Assembly: GCA_036346205.1 (NCBI GenBank)
Contig: JARFJB010001965.1
Location: forward strand, 710,001 to 774,000
Origin: Vesta saturnalis
Taxonomy: Eukaryota; Arthropoda; Insecta; Coleoptera; Lampyridae
Length of the DNA: 64,000 nt
Reading direction: 5' to 3'
The notes below the pieces were generated by a model. The model ran no database searches, had not been told where the DNA came from, and was given only the letters and a program-made list of their open reading frames with translations. Below, piece after piece: positions 10,330 through 22,879 of this stretch. The stretch's first letter is position 1. Each line of letters starts with the position of its first letter. The position numbers were made by a program, and so were the translations under genes.

Positions 10330-10904
10330 AATAGCAATTGCATACAGAGCTGACAGAATCCAAGTAAGAAAACTTAAATAGGCCTGACTGGGCTAAGATT
10401 GTAAAAAAGTTATAAGCGCGCGGACCTTAAAATTTTATAAATTACAATTTCTTATTACCACAGATAAGCTTAACTACGCTATTGCTCGGTTCACAGATTG
10501 TACACTTTTAAATTATCACTTTATATTTATTATGTAGATACTACACTTTTCTTTGCCAAGTTTGTAAACTTGCCTAGAAGATTTCTTATCTCGCCAATTA
10601 ACTTAAGGAAACCGTTCCCAAAAATTTTCCAAATTTTCTAATGTGATTAATCTTAGTTGATCTATAGTAATTGCATGATCTAAAATTTATTAATGGTCAA
10701 CGCTGGGCCACGTATTAAGTATAAAATTACTCACATAAACATTATTTTAATTTTTAAAATACATTAATTTTAAATTAATAGTTCAGTTAAATTTAATTAT
10801 TAATTTTAAATATTAAAATTCTTGTAAATCAAAAAATTAAACAAACTTTATTAATATTAAATTTGTTAATCAACTATAAAATTTAATATTATAATAATAC
10901 GATT
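10330..10904. other. non-coding; extremely AT-rich from about 10740
   Basis: No gene is visible. From about 10740 the sequence becomes A/T only over long runs and merges into the first PLE unit, where it appears as a corrupted version of the region at about 16480-16510 in the third unit (shared words ATTAAAT and CGATTATAACACTAAGAT). Confidence 0.45.
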
Positions 10905-12690
10905 ATAACACTAAGATAGAACAATTGTTGGGACCAGAAACTTATCATGAAATTACCAAAGATCCAACAAAATAAAGTTTCTTTAAAAACTAAAGAGCTG
11001 ATTAAATTATCATCTATTCCTGAAGAAATAAAGAAGAACATTATCTAAATAAGCTATTTCACCAAAACTATATGGTTTAACCAAAATTCATAAACCTAAT
11101 ATTCATTTAATGGCCTATTGTATAGTGCAATTGGTTTCACATATCACTTGCAAAACATCTTACATTGTTATTACAACACTCATACCTAGGAAAAACACCA
11201 TTAACATTAAAATTCTGCCGTACATTTGCTTTGAAAAATGCATAGTTTCAAAATTGAAGAGGTCGTGATATAATGTCAGTTTTGATGATTATTTCAACTT
11301 TTACAATAAGTACCTCTATAAATGAAACTATTGAATTACATAGATCATCTTTTCCAAAGACATAACCATTCTTTTTCAGCACTGTCTTATACAACTATAT
11401 TTTCAGTGGAATAATAAATTTATGAACAGATTGAAGGTGTAGCAATGGGTAGTCCTTATTGTCCTGTTTAAATAGTCTAATTTTTATATGGAATTAATCA
11501 TTTGAAACATTACGTTAAAAATACACACTTAAAAACGCTTCAGTTTGGTTATAGATATGTAGATGACACATTTGTTATTTGGGACATGGAGAATTGAAGC
11601 ACTAGATGAGTTTATATGAGTTTTTATAAATGGTATACATCCTAAGTATTCAGTTTACATGGAAATTTAGAAACTAATGGAAGTTTACCATTTCTTGAAC
11701 ATATTAATATCTAAAAAAATAATTCACTATCTTTTAAGGTTTACAGTAAAGCCGACACACACTGATAGATACCTTCATAAATTATCCAAACCACCATCCA
11801 CGTCAATAAAATTAGTGTAATTAATATCTTTAGTAGATCGAGCAAAACGAATTTGTGACCCTGAATTTTGAATGATGAATTATCAAATATTTAAGAAAAT
11901 CCTTACAAGATAATGGATATTACACTTACAGATATTAATAAATGTTATTACACCTTCTAGGCGTAACCTTAAAGAAAACCAGTTCTTAAAGTTGGTACTG
12001 CTTTTCTTCCTTTATAGCTAATGTTACAATAGAATTGAAAAATCCTAATCAAACATGGCATTAGGACTCAATTTTTAAACTCATACAAGAAAAAATTAAA
12101 GAACATTTAAGATCACCTAAAGATGTGTCAAACCCTTTATCATCTTCCGAGTTAAGTTATCTTGTTCATGTGGAAAAGTATACATCGGACCACAAAACGT
12201 AGCTTTGATACAAGACGCAAAGAACATATGAGATTTTGTAGATTGGGTCAACCAGAGAGGTCTGCTGTGGCTGACCATGCCCTGAATAATTTAAATCATG
12301 ACATTCAATTTGACAATATGAAAATATTGTCAAGACAAACCCATTATTATGTTCGTTTGCAACGAAGCTATTGAAATATATAAACACCGAATAATTTTAA
12401 TAGACAAGAAGAAAATCTCCGTTTAAATAGGTTTTGGCATCTTATAATTAAAAAAGAGCATAATGATACGCCTTGATTTTAATTTGTTTTCAACTTTTGG
12501 TATATCTAGGTTTTTTGCTGTGTTTTTCCTAGACCTTGAAGCAAATGCTTTATCAATTATATGTTAAATTTCCACAGCACTATAATTTAACATAAGTAGT
12601 TGAAATTAAATTGAAATTAAAAATTACAAAGAACGTTCTGCATTGTGCTTTTCATTGTTAATAACACTTCCAATTATTGATAAAGATATC
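10905..12690 (+). pseudogene. Penelope-like element, unit 1 (reverse transcriptase to GIY-YIG endonuclease)
   Basis: PLEs encode a reverse transcriptase followed by a GIY-YIG endonuclease. Unit 1 begins inside the reverse transcriptase at AACACTAAGATAGAAC and runs to the 3-prime region. It keeps the catalytic phrase YRYVDDTFVI at about 11548-11578, which unit 3 has lost through one base. Many single-base insertions and deletions break the frame. The endonuclease part (about 12130-12370) has RSFDTRRKEHMRFCRLGQPER and DHALNNLNHDIQFDN. The C-terminus retains a 25-bp stretch, coding for residues like HPNNFNRQ, that unit 3 lacks. The 3-prime untranslated part matches units 2 and 3 up to about 12690, then dissolves into A/T-rich sequence. 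Confidence 0.8.
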
Positions 12691-14290
12691 TCTTTGTTTA
12701 AAATTTTTAAAAATTTTTATTAAAAAATAAAATATATTAAAATAAAAATTTAGATCTTAAATTTTAATTTTTTTTAGGTTTAAAAATAGTCTATCCATTT
12801 TGATTAATTTTCAATTTAAACTTTAAAAAAAAAACATTAATTTAAAATTTTTTTTTAATAAAATTTTTAAAAATATTAAATTTTAATATATTATTCTTTA
12901 AATTTTTTAAATATTTATTTACATTCAAAATTCGTTAAAATTTTTATTATAATTTTAATTAATTATTTTTTAAAAAATGGTTGTAATTTATTAAGGTATT
13001 ACATTTTTAACTTTAAAAATAAATTTTAATTTAAATTATTTGTAAAATTTAAATTCATTATTTTTTAATGTTAAACTAATTATAATTTTAAAATTTAAAA
13101 AAAGATTTATTTAAATAAAAATTTTTAAATTTTAAAATAAGTTTTGGATTTTAATTATAAATTTTAAAAAAAAATTTAAAAGAAAGGGATACCCATTTAC
13201 CTTAATGTTAAAATTTATTCATGAATAAGTTGTAAAACGTTAAAAAGGTATTCTTTAAAAATATTATTATTAAAATTTTTAAAAGGTTTTTGTAAAAAAA
13301 AAATAAAAATTTATCTTTTAAAGAAATATTTTAAAAAATTCCGAATTTTAATAAAATTAATTTTTATTAATTGAAAAAAATGTAAAATTTTTTTTAAATT
13401 GAACCAATTGCAATAAAATTGCCTTGAAAAAAGGTTAAATTGAACCATATAGTTTGTGAAATATTTTTAATAAATTTTTATTTTTATAATAGTAAATTAA
13501 AAATTTTGTTTTAAATCTTTTTATTTTATTTTATAATTTTCCAAAATTATTCTTATTATAAGATATTTAAATAACTTATTTTTATTATTTTAATATTAAA
13601 AATTCATTGTTAAGAAATAAAATGTTTAGAAAAATTTTTTGAATTTTAGTAAAGTTATTTTAAAAATCTAAACTTTTTATAAAAAAATTTGATTAAATTT
13701 ATTTTCAAAATTACTTTTAAGTTTGAAATTTTCTTTAAAAGTATTAATAAAAAATTATTAAAATAATAATTTTTCTACAAATTTAATATATTTTTTTTAA
13801 TTAAATTTCTTTAATTACATGAAAAAATTTATCCTAATTTAAATTATAGAATAATTTATCAAAAATTCAAAATAAATTTATTAAAAAAAAGATTTTATTG
13901 ATATAATTTCCAGAAATTATTGATAAAATTTTCAAATTCTGTAAAATTAAAAGTGTTTTAATTAAAATTTTTTTAATAAATAAATTGATAATCTTTTGCA
14001 TTAAAAAATAATGGAAAAAATTTTTTTTTTAATAAAAAGATTAAATTTCTCCCAAAAAATAAAAATTAAATTTTAAACCCAAAAAAAATTATTTTATTTT
14101 TAATTATTTAAATTATAAATTAAAGTTTATAAATTAAATTTCGTCAATATTTTAAAATTTTAAAGATGAAAAAATTTTAAATTTTTCACAAAAATAACCT
14201 TTTTTAACATGAACTTAAAATTATATAAAATTTAAAGAATAAAGGTCATAATTAATTGTTTTAAGATTTAAACGAAATTTGAAACTAATG
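12690..14290. other. A/T homopolymer-rich block inside PLE array, probably corrupted PLE sequence
   Basis: About 1.6 kb of almost pure A/T with many 5-9-base runs and hardly any G or C. It lies where the 3-prime end of PLE unit 1 and the 5-prime part of unit 2 should be; the corresponding interval between units 2 and 3 is about 1.86 kb. Flanking PLE sequence degrades gradually into it on both sides. I read it as decayed or poorly resolved consensus of PLE sequence, not as a distinct element. Confidence 0.5.
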
Positions 14291-15715
14291 AAAATACACC
14301 AAAAATTTAAGGAAGAATGATAAATTTGTTATTGGAAATTGAAAGAACACTCAAGTTTTTTTTATAAAGTATACATCAGTATTCAGTTTAACATGAAAAG
14401 AAACTAATGGAATTACATTTTTATTAATAAAAAATAATAATTCCTATTTTAAGTTTAAAATACAATAATAATACCTTATAAATTTCCAATGCCACAAGTT
14501 AAAAATTAGTGTAATTAAATTTATATGTCTAGGAAAAAATTACCCTAATTTTGAATGAGAATTATAAATATTTAAGAAAACGTATCAATATGATTTTACT
14601 TACAATATTAATAATTATTAAACCTTCTTGGTCTTAAAAAAACGTTCGTTTTGGTATTTTTCATTTTATACTAATGTTACAAATAGAATTAAACCAATCA
14701 AATGGCATTAGATATTTTAAACCTGATAAAAATAAATTTAAGACACCTGATGTCAAAACCCTTATATTTCCGGTTGTAAAAGTTATCTTTTGTGGAAGTA
14801 TCTTGCAAAACGTGCTTTGATCAAGACCGAAAGATAAAGATTTTGTAGATTGTCAACCAGAGATCTGAATGTCTTAATTCCTGTAGGTTTAAACATGCTT
14901 CAATTTTAATTAAAATATTGTCAAGACAAACCATTATTATGTTCGTTTGCAACGAAGCTATTGAAATATATAAACACCCGAATAATTTTAATAGACAAGA
15001 AGAAAATCTCCGTTTAAATAGGTTTTGGCATCTTATAATTAAAAAAGAGCATAATGATACGCCTTGATTTTAATTTGTTTTCAACTTTTGGTATGTCTAG
15101 GTTTTTTTGCTGTTTTTCCTAGACCTTGAAGCAAATGCTTTATCAATTATATGTTAAATTTCCACAGCACTATAATTTAACATAAGTAGTTGAAATTAAA
15201 TTGAAATTAAAAATTACAAAGAACGTTCTGCATTGTGCTTTTCATTGTTAATAACACTTCCAATTATTGATAAAGATATCTCTTTGTTAGATTTAACTGG
15301 GTTATTTTTTTGATGTAATGTTTGGATTTGTGAATGCTTCTATCATTTTAAAATTGAAGTTTTTCACAACTTTACACTTACATCATAACTCGATTAAATT
15401 TTGTTAAATGTGTTTTTGGCCAAATTTCATTGTTAGCTTTCCCGTAGAGAGTGTTCTGGTTTGTCATCTTTGAGGCAGTTTAACAATATTTAATTTTAAT
15501 GACCTAGTTATTCTTTACTACAATTTTATATTTTTATACGTTTCTCAAACTGTTATATTAATAGCAGGCTTATGTTTATGTTTAAAAATTTGACAAAATT
15601 GTTTACTACATCTTTAACAATTTTAACAAACATTACTACTGACGAAGATAACTGTAAGTTTATCGAAACGTTTAGATTGTATAATTTAAAGTACACCATT
15701 AAAAATCCCAAAAAG
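14290..15715 (+). pseudogene. Penelope-like element, unit 2 (heavily indel-damaged)
   Basis: Words from the reverse transcriptase of unit 3 appear in the same order but with frequent losses (GATAAATTTGTTATTGG, CAGTATTCAGTTTA, AAGAAACTAATGGAA). The GIY-YIG region is barely legible until about 14925, where the sequence becomes clean and matches unit 1, including the 25-bp stretch missing from unit 3. The 3-prime untranslated region (14990-15715) is complete and holds a hammerhead-like core at 15639-15670. No usable reading frame remains. Confidence 0.7.
15639..15670 (+). ncRNA. hammerhead-ribozyme-like core in PLE 3-prime region
   Basis: CTGACGA at 15639-15645 is followed by AGATAAC, a short loop, GTTTATC and GAAAC at 15665-15669. 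CUGANGA, a stem, then GAAA is the hammerhead core, and PLEs are known to carry such ribozymes in their repeated ends. In unit 3 (18562-18595) the stem is a perfect six pairs (GATAAC with GTTATC), but the first core base is lost, giving TTGACGA. I could not identify a convincing stem I partner or cleavage triplet, so activity is unproven. Confidence 0.45.
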
Positions 15716-18650
15716 ATAAGTATTTTATTATGAGTGTTAATGGTGAAAGTTTAATTTTCATATTTCAGTCCTTTATGGGAGGAAACTTATCGTTTTATCA
15801 GACAATTTGAAAAATTAAGGAAACGTAAAGCACAATTATTATCGTCACTCACTTTTTATTACGATGGAGACCAAAAGATTATCCCAAAGTTTATCTATAT
15901 TAAAAGAAATTTTAATAAAAGCAAGCGAATAATATTTACAGAAGAACTGAAAATGCTCTTTACGTAATCAAATACATATTACTAGGAAGTTACTGGATAA
16001 CAGATAAAATCTTTTATATTTACATTTAGAAATTTCATCTATTTTGAATAAAGAAGATTGGGATAAAATTGATTCTATAACGTTTAAATCTATGGAAATA
16101 AATTTTGACATCTCATGTCAACGTCAAAAGAAAAATTTAATAAATTATACAAACAACAAAATAATAGACCATCTATTGATTGTAGAAAAACAGTTATAAA
16201 CCTTTCTGATAATGTTGTTTCAGATTATGCTATTGAAGCGCTTTCTAAAGGAGGAAATTTTGGATAACACCAAGAGTAATACCTTTTGAAGATATAACCA
16301 ACATCGAAAACTCCATTAGATTATTACCTTTTGATGCTGCTAATGAAGTTAGATATAACACCGTTAACATATTACGTAAAACAAAACCTCCAAAGAGCAA
16401 CTTATCCTTTCGTCAACGACATGCTTTACTTGATCTTAAACGCAATGAAAATATTATAATATTAAAATCAGATAAAGGTAATGCAACTGTTATATTAAAT
16501 ATGAACGATTATAACACTAAGATAGAACAATTGTTGGGACCAGAAACTTATCATGAAATAAAAGATCCAACAAAAAGTTTCTTTTAAAAACTAAAGAGCT
16601 GATTAAATTATCATCTATTCCTGAAGAAATAAAGAAGAAACTATCTAACTCTGAAGCTATTTCACCAAAACTATATGGTTTACCAAAATTCATAAACCTA
16701 ATATTCCTTTAAGGCCTATTGTTAGTGCAATTGGTTCTCCTACATATCACCTTGCAAAACATCTTACATTGTTATTACAACCTCATATAGGAAAAACACC
16801 CCATTACATTAAAAATTCTGGACTTTGTTGAAAAATGCATAGTTTCAAAATTGAAGAGGGTGATATAATGGTTAGTTTTGATGTTATTTCACTTTTTACA
16901 AAAGTACCTCTAAAAGAAACTATTGAATACATAGATCATCTTTTTCCAAAGGACATAACCATTCTTTTCAGCACTGTCTTACTACAACTTATTTTCAGTG
17001 GAATAATAAATTTTATGAACAGATTGAAGGTGTAGCAATGGGTAGTCCCTTAGTCCTGTTATAGCTAATTTTTATATGGAAAATTTGAAACATTAACGTT
17101 ACAAAATACACCTAAAAACCTTCAGTTTGGTATAGATATGTAATGACACATTTGTTATTTGGAGACATGGAGAAGAAGCACTGCATGAGTTTTTGGTTTT
17201 TATAAATGGTATACATCCTAGTATTCAGTTTACCATGGAAAAGAAACTAATGGAAGTTTACCATTTCTTGACATATTAATATCTAAAAAATAATTCACTA
17301 TCTTTTAAGGTTTACAGAAAGCCGAACACACTGATAGATACCTTCATAAATTATCCAACCACCATCCACGTCAAAAAATTAGTGTAATTAAATCTTTAGT
17401 AGATCGAGCAAAACGAATTTGTGACCCTGAATTTTGAATGATGAATATAAATATTTAAGAAAATCCTTACAAGATAATGGATATTCACTTACAGATATTA
17501 ATAATGTTATTACACCTTCTAGGCGTAACCTTAAAGAAAAACCAGTTCTTAATGTTGGTACTGCTTTTCTTCCTTTTATAGCTAATGTTACAAATAGAAT
17601 TGAAAAAATCCTAATCATTAGGACTATTTTTAAACCTACAAGAAAAATTAAAGAACATTTAAGATCACCTAAAGATGTGACAAACCCTTTATCATCTTCC
17701 GGAGTGTATAAGTTATCTTGTTCATGTGGAAAAGTATACATCGGGACCACAAAACGTAGCTTTGATACAAGACGCAAAGAACATATGAGATTTTGTAGAT
17801 TGGGTCAACCAGAGAGGTCTGCTGTGGCTGACCATGCCCTGACTAATCTAAATCATGACATTCAATTTGACAATATGAAAATATTGTCAAGACAAACCCA
17901 TTATGTTCGTTTGCAACGTGAAGCTATTGAAATATATAAGAAGAAAATCTCCGTTTAAATAGGTTTTGGCATCTTATAATTAAAAAAGAGCATAATGATA
18001 CGCCTTGATTTTAATTTGTTTTCAACTTTTGGTATTCTAGGTTTTTGCTGTGTTTTTCCTAGACCTTGAAGCAAATGCTTTATCAATTATATGTTAAATT
18101 TCCACAGCACTATAATTTAACATAAGTAATTGAAATTAAAAAAAAAATTACAAAGAACGTTCTGCATTGTGCTTTTCATTGTTAATAACACTTCCAATTA
18201 TTGATAAAGATATCTCTTTGTTAGATTTAACTGGGTTATTTTTGATGTAATGGATTTGTGAATGCTTCTATCATTTTAAAATTGAAGTTTTCACAACTTT
18301 ACACAATCATAACTCGATTAAATTTTGTTAAATGTGTTTTTGGCTGGAAATTTCATTGTTAGCTTTCCGTAGAGAGTGTTCTGGTTTGTCATCTTTGAGG
18401 CAGTTTAAAATATTTAATTTTAATGACCTAGTTATTCTTTACTAAATTTTATAGTTGGCTTTACGTTTCCAAACTGTTATAAAAGCAGGCTTATGTTTAT
18501 GTTTGAATTTTTCAAATTTGACAAAATTGTTTACAATCTTTAACAATTTTTAACAAATTACTTGACGAAGATAACTGTAAGTGTTATCGAAACGTTTAGA
18601 TTGTATAATTTAAATACACCATTAAAAATCCCAAAAAGATAAGTATTTTT
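15716..18650 (+). pseudogene. Penelope-like element, unit 3 (most complete)
   Basis: This unit spans the 5-prime part (WEETYRFIRQFEKLRKRKAQ at about 15775), the reverse transcriptase and the GIY-YIG endonuclease. Visible reverse transcriptase landmarks: PKLYGLPK at about 16670, MVSFDVISLFTKVPL at 16868-16912, VAMGSPL at 17032-17052, and the catalytic box near 17135, which is broken by loss of one base. From 17434 a 174-residue frame stays open and carries the endonuclease: SGVYKLSCSCGKVYIGTT, then RSFDTRRKEH, the GIY-YIG core with its Arg. Its last residues are altered by the 25-bp deletion near 17938. The 3-prime untranslated region repeats that of unit 2. With units 1 and 2 it forms a head-to-tail array of roughly 2.6-3.0 kb period, an arrangement typical of PLEs. 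Frameshifts make it inactive. Confidence 0.85.
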
Positions 18651-18769
18651 TATTTTTGGGAAAGTTTTTTTCATATTTTAAACATTTATTTAATTTTTAA
18701 ACATTTTTTTCAGAAACACTATTTTTGTTGTATTTTCTTCTTTAATGAAAATGCGAATAAACACTTACA

Positions 18770-18805
<36 letters not shown>

Positions 18806-20590
18806 AAATATTTTGATATTTAAAATTTAGATTTTTAAAGACAAAACTTTTTTGATTTAAAAAATTTAAAATAAAATTTTTTTTCTTAAACAAATGAAAA
18901 AAATTGTATACAAAGTTTTTTTTACATTTCGTTTTTTTAAAAAAGGAGAAAAAAAAAATTAGTAAATACAAAGCCTTTGTTCAATTGTTTTTGTCATTAA
19001 AAAATAAATTCTTTTTTTAAATTTTTGGAATTTAATATTTTTTACAAACAGATTTTTTTAAAAATAAATTTACCTTTAGTAATATTTTAATTGTCACTAT
19101 AACAATGTAATTTAAATTAAAATATTGGAAAATACACGATTTAATTTAAAAAATTTAAAAAAATAATTTTTAAAAATTTTTAATAATTTTGCAAATTTTT
19201 TTAATTAACGAAAAAAAAATTAAAAAAAAACAATATGTCAAACAGACGTTTAAATCTTATGAGATAATTAATAAATCTAGATTAATTAAAAATTATTATT
19301 AATTTTTTAAATACAAAAAAAAGTTTAAATAAAATATTTAAAAATACACATAAAAAAAAAATTTTATCGATTCTTGTAGATAATACATTGGTTAACGGGA
19401 ACTTGAAAATGTTTCAAACCTATTCATAAACTTTTATTTATGTATTTAATAAAAATTAATAAAATTTTAATGTATATTTCTTTTTATTCGTTCTTTTCTA
19501 AATTTAACTTAAAAAAACCAAAATTTTTTAAAAAATATCTTTAAACAATTCAATCAGTTTATTTAATTCAATGATTTTTTTCTAAAAATTTTAAAAAAAG
19601 TTTTAAAATTTAATTTTCTTTATAACATGTTCCATTTTTTAAAATTTAACTCTTAAATTTTTTAAATTTTTTTCTAAATTCGCGCCGTATCAAAATTAAT
19701 GAAATAATTAATTTTAAGGTCTAACGAGGATGTATTTATCTAGTTAGTACATTGTGGATAAAAAAATATTACGTTACATAAACAATGAATAACTTAAAAT
19801 TCTTGTAAACTTTCTCAAAAGTCAACCAGAGTTGCGCAATAAAATTTGAAAGAAAGGATGTCACCGAAATTTGTAAATTGAAAAATTGGAGTATAATCAT
19901 CAAATTAAAAAATTAAAGGTAAGGAAATTTAGTTTATATGGTCAATGTCCTTCGTATACCTAAAAAAAATTGATTGCATTTAAAAAAATTTTTTAAAAAG
20001 AAAACCGATCAAATTTCTGTTTATCGCAAATATTGATGAGTTCAGTTTTTTCAGACCCGAATTCTAAAACGAATATCACTTTTATTTCAAGAAGTCCATC
20101 AAATTACGTTGATTTAATGAAAAATTTATCAAAATTTAAATGTTAAATTTGGATAAGGTAGAACTTGCTCATTTGGACCAAATTTTCCATTTTGGATGAA
20201 AATACATTTCTACAAATAAAAAATGGACAGCTATTTTCTAAAGCTAAAAATTTTTTCAAAAAATCTGCTAAAATGATTGATTTTTATTAAAGAACAAAAC
20301 TAATTCAAACCAACGAGAAAAAATTATGGAAAAACCTGAAAATTTCCAAATTATTTGGGGAATTTTTACAAAATCTCATGTTGCAAAAAAACTTTTAAAT
20401 TATTGCTTATTCGCGAGAAAAGGTCTGACTGTCATGTCTTTCCTCAACTGAACAAAGTCTAAAAGGTCAAATTTTATCGAAAAATGTTTTACCTGGTTTA
20501 ACAAGAAAACTTTTTTCTGGGTCTGGGCTTTTCGTTGTAATAAAGGTATCCAATTAAAGTATGTTAAAAAAAAATTTGATTCACATTTAT
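18650..20590. other. second A/T homopolymer-rich block
   Basis: Mostly A/T with long runs, including adjacent poly-T and poly-A around 18771-18808. The first bases resemble the start of another PLE unit (GGGAAAGTTTTTTTCATATTTTA compares with the start of unit 3). At 19285-19345 and 19425-19480 it carries words also found in the arms of the tRNA-like palindrome at 41.3 kb (AAAATTATTATTAATTTT, CTTTTATTTATGTATTTAAT). No gene is visible. It looks like decayed or poorly resolved repeat sequence. Confidence 0.4.
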
Positions 20591-20604
20591 ATCAAGGTAA
20601 ATAC

Positions 20605-20700
20605 ATACACACAGGGAATAACGCACGCACCAAAACGCATTCATACGCTCACGCACGCTCGTAGGCATGCACGCACGCAGGAAGGCAGACAGACAGACAT
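20605..20700. repeat. short CACG/CAGA simple-repeat stretch
   Basis: ACGCACGC, CGCACGC and CAGACAGACAGACA motifs follow one another in an otherwise AT-rich area. No coding function is seen. Confidence 0.6.
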
Positions 20701-20849
20701 CATGGCGAAACTTGACCAAATGTAAAATGCGCTACTAAGTCGATTTATCTTATGTTGAACAATAATCTGAAAGAAAATTAGAGCTGTCATTTTGGAATTA
20801 TTAATTTTCAAAAACCTTAAATAGACGTTTTTAACAAAACAGGAAGGCA

Positions 20850-21607
20850 TTTTTTCACATGAAATCAGAATCTGTCATCGTAATTTCGAGGAAATTAACA
20901 ATTTCCTAGAAAATGCACCAGATGATAAATATTTATTTATTTATAAGGTAAAATATATTGTGCTTAATAGACTGACGACAGATATGTAAATTTTAATTTT
21001 CTTTTAGGTTGTTATAATTAGTTTAAGCGGTACCGGCAGAAAACAAGAATTACCTAATATAAAACCATCGTATGTTCAAGATACAGGAAAAAATCAAGTT
21101 ATTAAAATTCCTGATTTAAAAACTAAACGACAACGTTCTTTTGTGGTTTCAGAATATTTTTACCCCAACGTGAAAAAATATATTAACCTTCGTTCTGCAG
21201 TAAATTACCTTTTTTCTAAGCTATGTGAACGGAAAATGCACCAGGCAGTGCGTTGGTATTAATAAAGTAGGGAACGTACCAAAACAAATTGTTATATCCC
21301 TGGGACTACCAGACGCTGCAGCTTATACAGGACACTGTTTCCAGTGATCGTATACGACTATTCTGTTGAAGTGGGAGGCAATCTATTAGATTTAAGCAGA
21401 CACGGCGGATGGCAGTCATCAACCGTAGCTGAAGGCTATGTGGATAATTCCCTAAATAATCAAACAAACAATTCATTTGCTATAGGAGATACAAGTAATA
21501 GTGATGAAAATGAAAATGGAAATTTACTAAACACAGTTAATAATGTAAATCTTTCTTACGCTTCAACAAGCAAAAGAACCGATTTACCGTTTGCATTTAA
21601 CATTTAA
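20850..21607 (+). pseudogene. Crypton-type tyrosine recombinase, C-terminal part, with a possible 60-bp intron
   Basis: Cryptons are DNA transposons moved by a tyrosine recombinase. Reading starts near 20880 with residues like FLENAPDDKYLFI. GTAAAA at 20948 and TTTTAG at 21001-21007 bound a 60-bp intron, after which VVIISLSGTGRKQELPNIK continues in a matching frame. The Arg in GTGRKQE corresponds to the first catalytic Arg region. The box TGHCF, expected to be followed by Arg (His-x-x-Arg), reads into a stop near 21345. An open 87-residue frame then holds LLDLSRHGGWQSSTVAEGYVDNS, with the catalytic His (RHGGW) and the nucleophilic Tyr (EGYVD). Breaks near 21180-21260 and 21345 make it a pseudogene. 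The Crypton call rests on these C-terminal boxes. Confidence 0.7.
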
Positions 21608-21711
21608 CATGTTATACAATAAAATTATTACAAATATTTTATTGTTGATGTTAAAGTATTATTAATAATAACATAATTAATACAAGTAGAGGTAGGTCGT
21701 AGGTAAAGTAT

Positions 21712-21806
21712 AGCACGTAACACGTGTTGTAAAGCATTTTACGCACTCACAGAACTACGCACGAATCCGCGTAAAATGCCTCTTATAACACACGTTACGT
21801 AATATA
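21712..21806. repeat. short inverted repeat, about 30-bp arms
   Basis: ACGTAACACGTGTTGTAAAG with CATTTTACGC on the left pairs imperfectly with GCGTAAAATGC and TTATAACACACGTTACGT on the right, around a spacer of about 33 bp. It lies about 100 bp after the Crypton frame. It could be a foldback relic or a structured terminator; there is no further evidence. Confidence 0.6.
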
Positions 21807-22199
21807 CTATTATGTATTTTATGTAAGCAATATTTGAATGTGTGAAACTGATATTTGAGTGAGGGTTGAAAATAAAAAGAAAAACATATGTTGGGGTAGA
21901 AAACGGATGTCGGCTCGAAACTGCCTTTACCGAAGGAGCGTAGCGAATCGTTGAAAATTTCTATACGCACATTCTTGGTGTAAAAACGCCACTAGTTTAA
22001 TAATTAATTGCGTCGGAACATACCGCAAATCAAAAGACACCTTTATTTGTTACTAGGAAATTCGAGACCTAAGGTTTGTTACGGACGAATGCATATTTTA
22101 AACATTAATACATCTTTTAGTAATAAATCAGAAAATATTCTCACGTAATATTTCCTGCTTTTTACTTTTAAAAACAGGGGTTGATTTGGGGAGTAAATA

Positions 22200-22480
22200 T
22201 AGTTAGTTGAAGTCGGAGGTTTGATTGGGTCGGGCGGTTGGACCGTTCTTTGATTGTTTAATTACAAACCCTCATTGTAAACCGTTCTGTGTATAAATAT
22301 GTTTGATCGTGTACATTTTAGTAAACTAAAACCCGAATTCGCCCTTTTCCTTTTGTGTACGTTTTAATGTAAGTTTTTCCAAAAATTAATCTAGAAATAA
22401 TCGCCTTCGCTTCGAGTTTAAACCGCGGATCTGAACTCGTCGTGTTTGTGATAGTGTTTAACTAAAGGATTATACCCAAG
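22200..22480 (+). promoter_or_regulatory. possible promoter-like region, low support
   Basis: GTGTATAAATATG near 22290 resembles a TATA box, followed about 30 bp downstream by a TTTTAGTAAAC initiator-like site. The sequence is GC-richer than its surroundings and may be an old LTR or the flank of the mariner element that starts near 22490. No paired LTR was found. Confidence 0.2.
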
Positions 22481-22879
22481 TGAAAGTACTTACTTTGTTT
22501 TTTCCTGTGGGCGCCATTTTGGATGTTTGGGTTTTTTTCTGAATACAATGGTGTATCACATATAATAGTTTGTCCTTACATTTACGCCAAACTTTTCAAT
22601 TTTCCAATTTTGGAAGGTTTGCTTTGGAAAGATAACAACGTTCGATTATTTTCACGAAAAATTTGACAGTTCCAACATTTGTTGTGTAATTCACGTTTGT
22701 GTTGTTTTTGTCGCGAGAACGCCTTTTTCCAATGAAGGAAAAAGAGATATGCTACGAATTTTTTATGTTTCGCATCGAAATGCAGTAGTCACTGCGGAAA
22801 CATATCTGTAGAGCGACAGGCATCGAGTTTAGGTTTTTTCAATTTACGGCTAGAAATTTGGCTGAATATAGTTCGTTTA

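Noticed and set aside
17388..17777. 129-codon minus-strand frame
   Set aside because: It is the antisense shadow of the PLE endonuclease frame on the plus strand.
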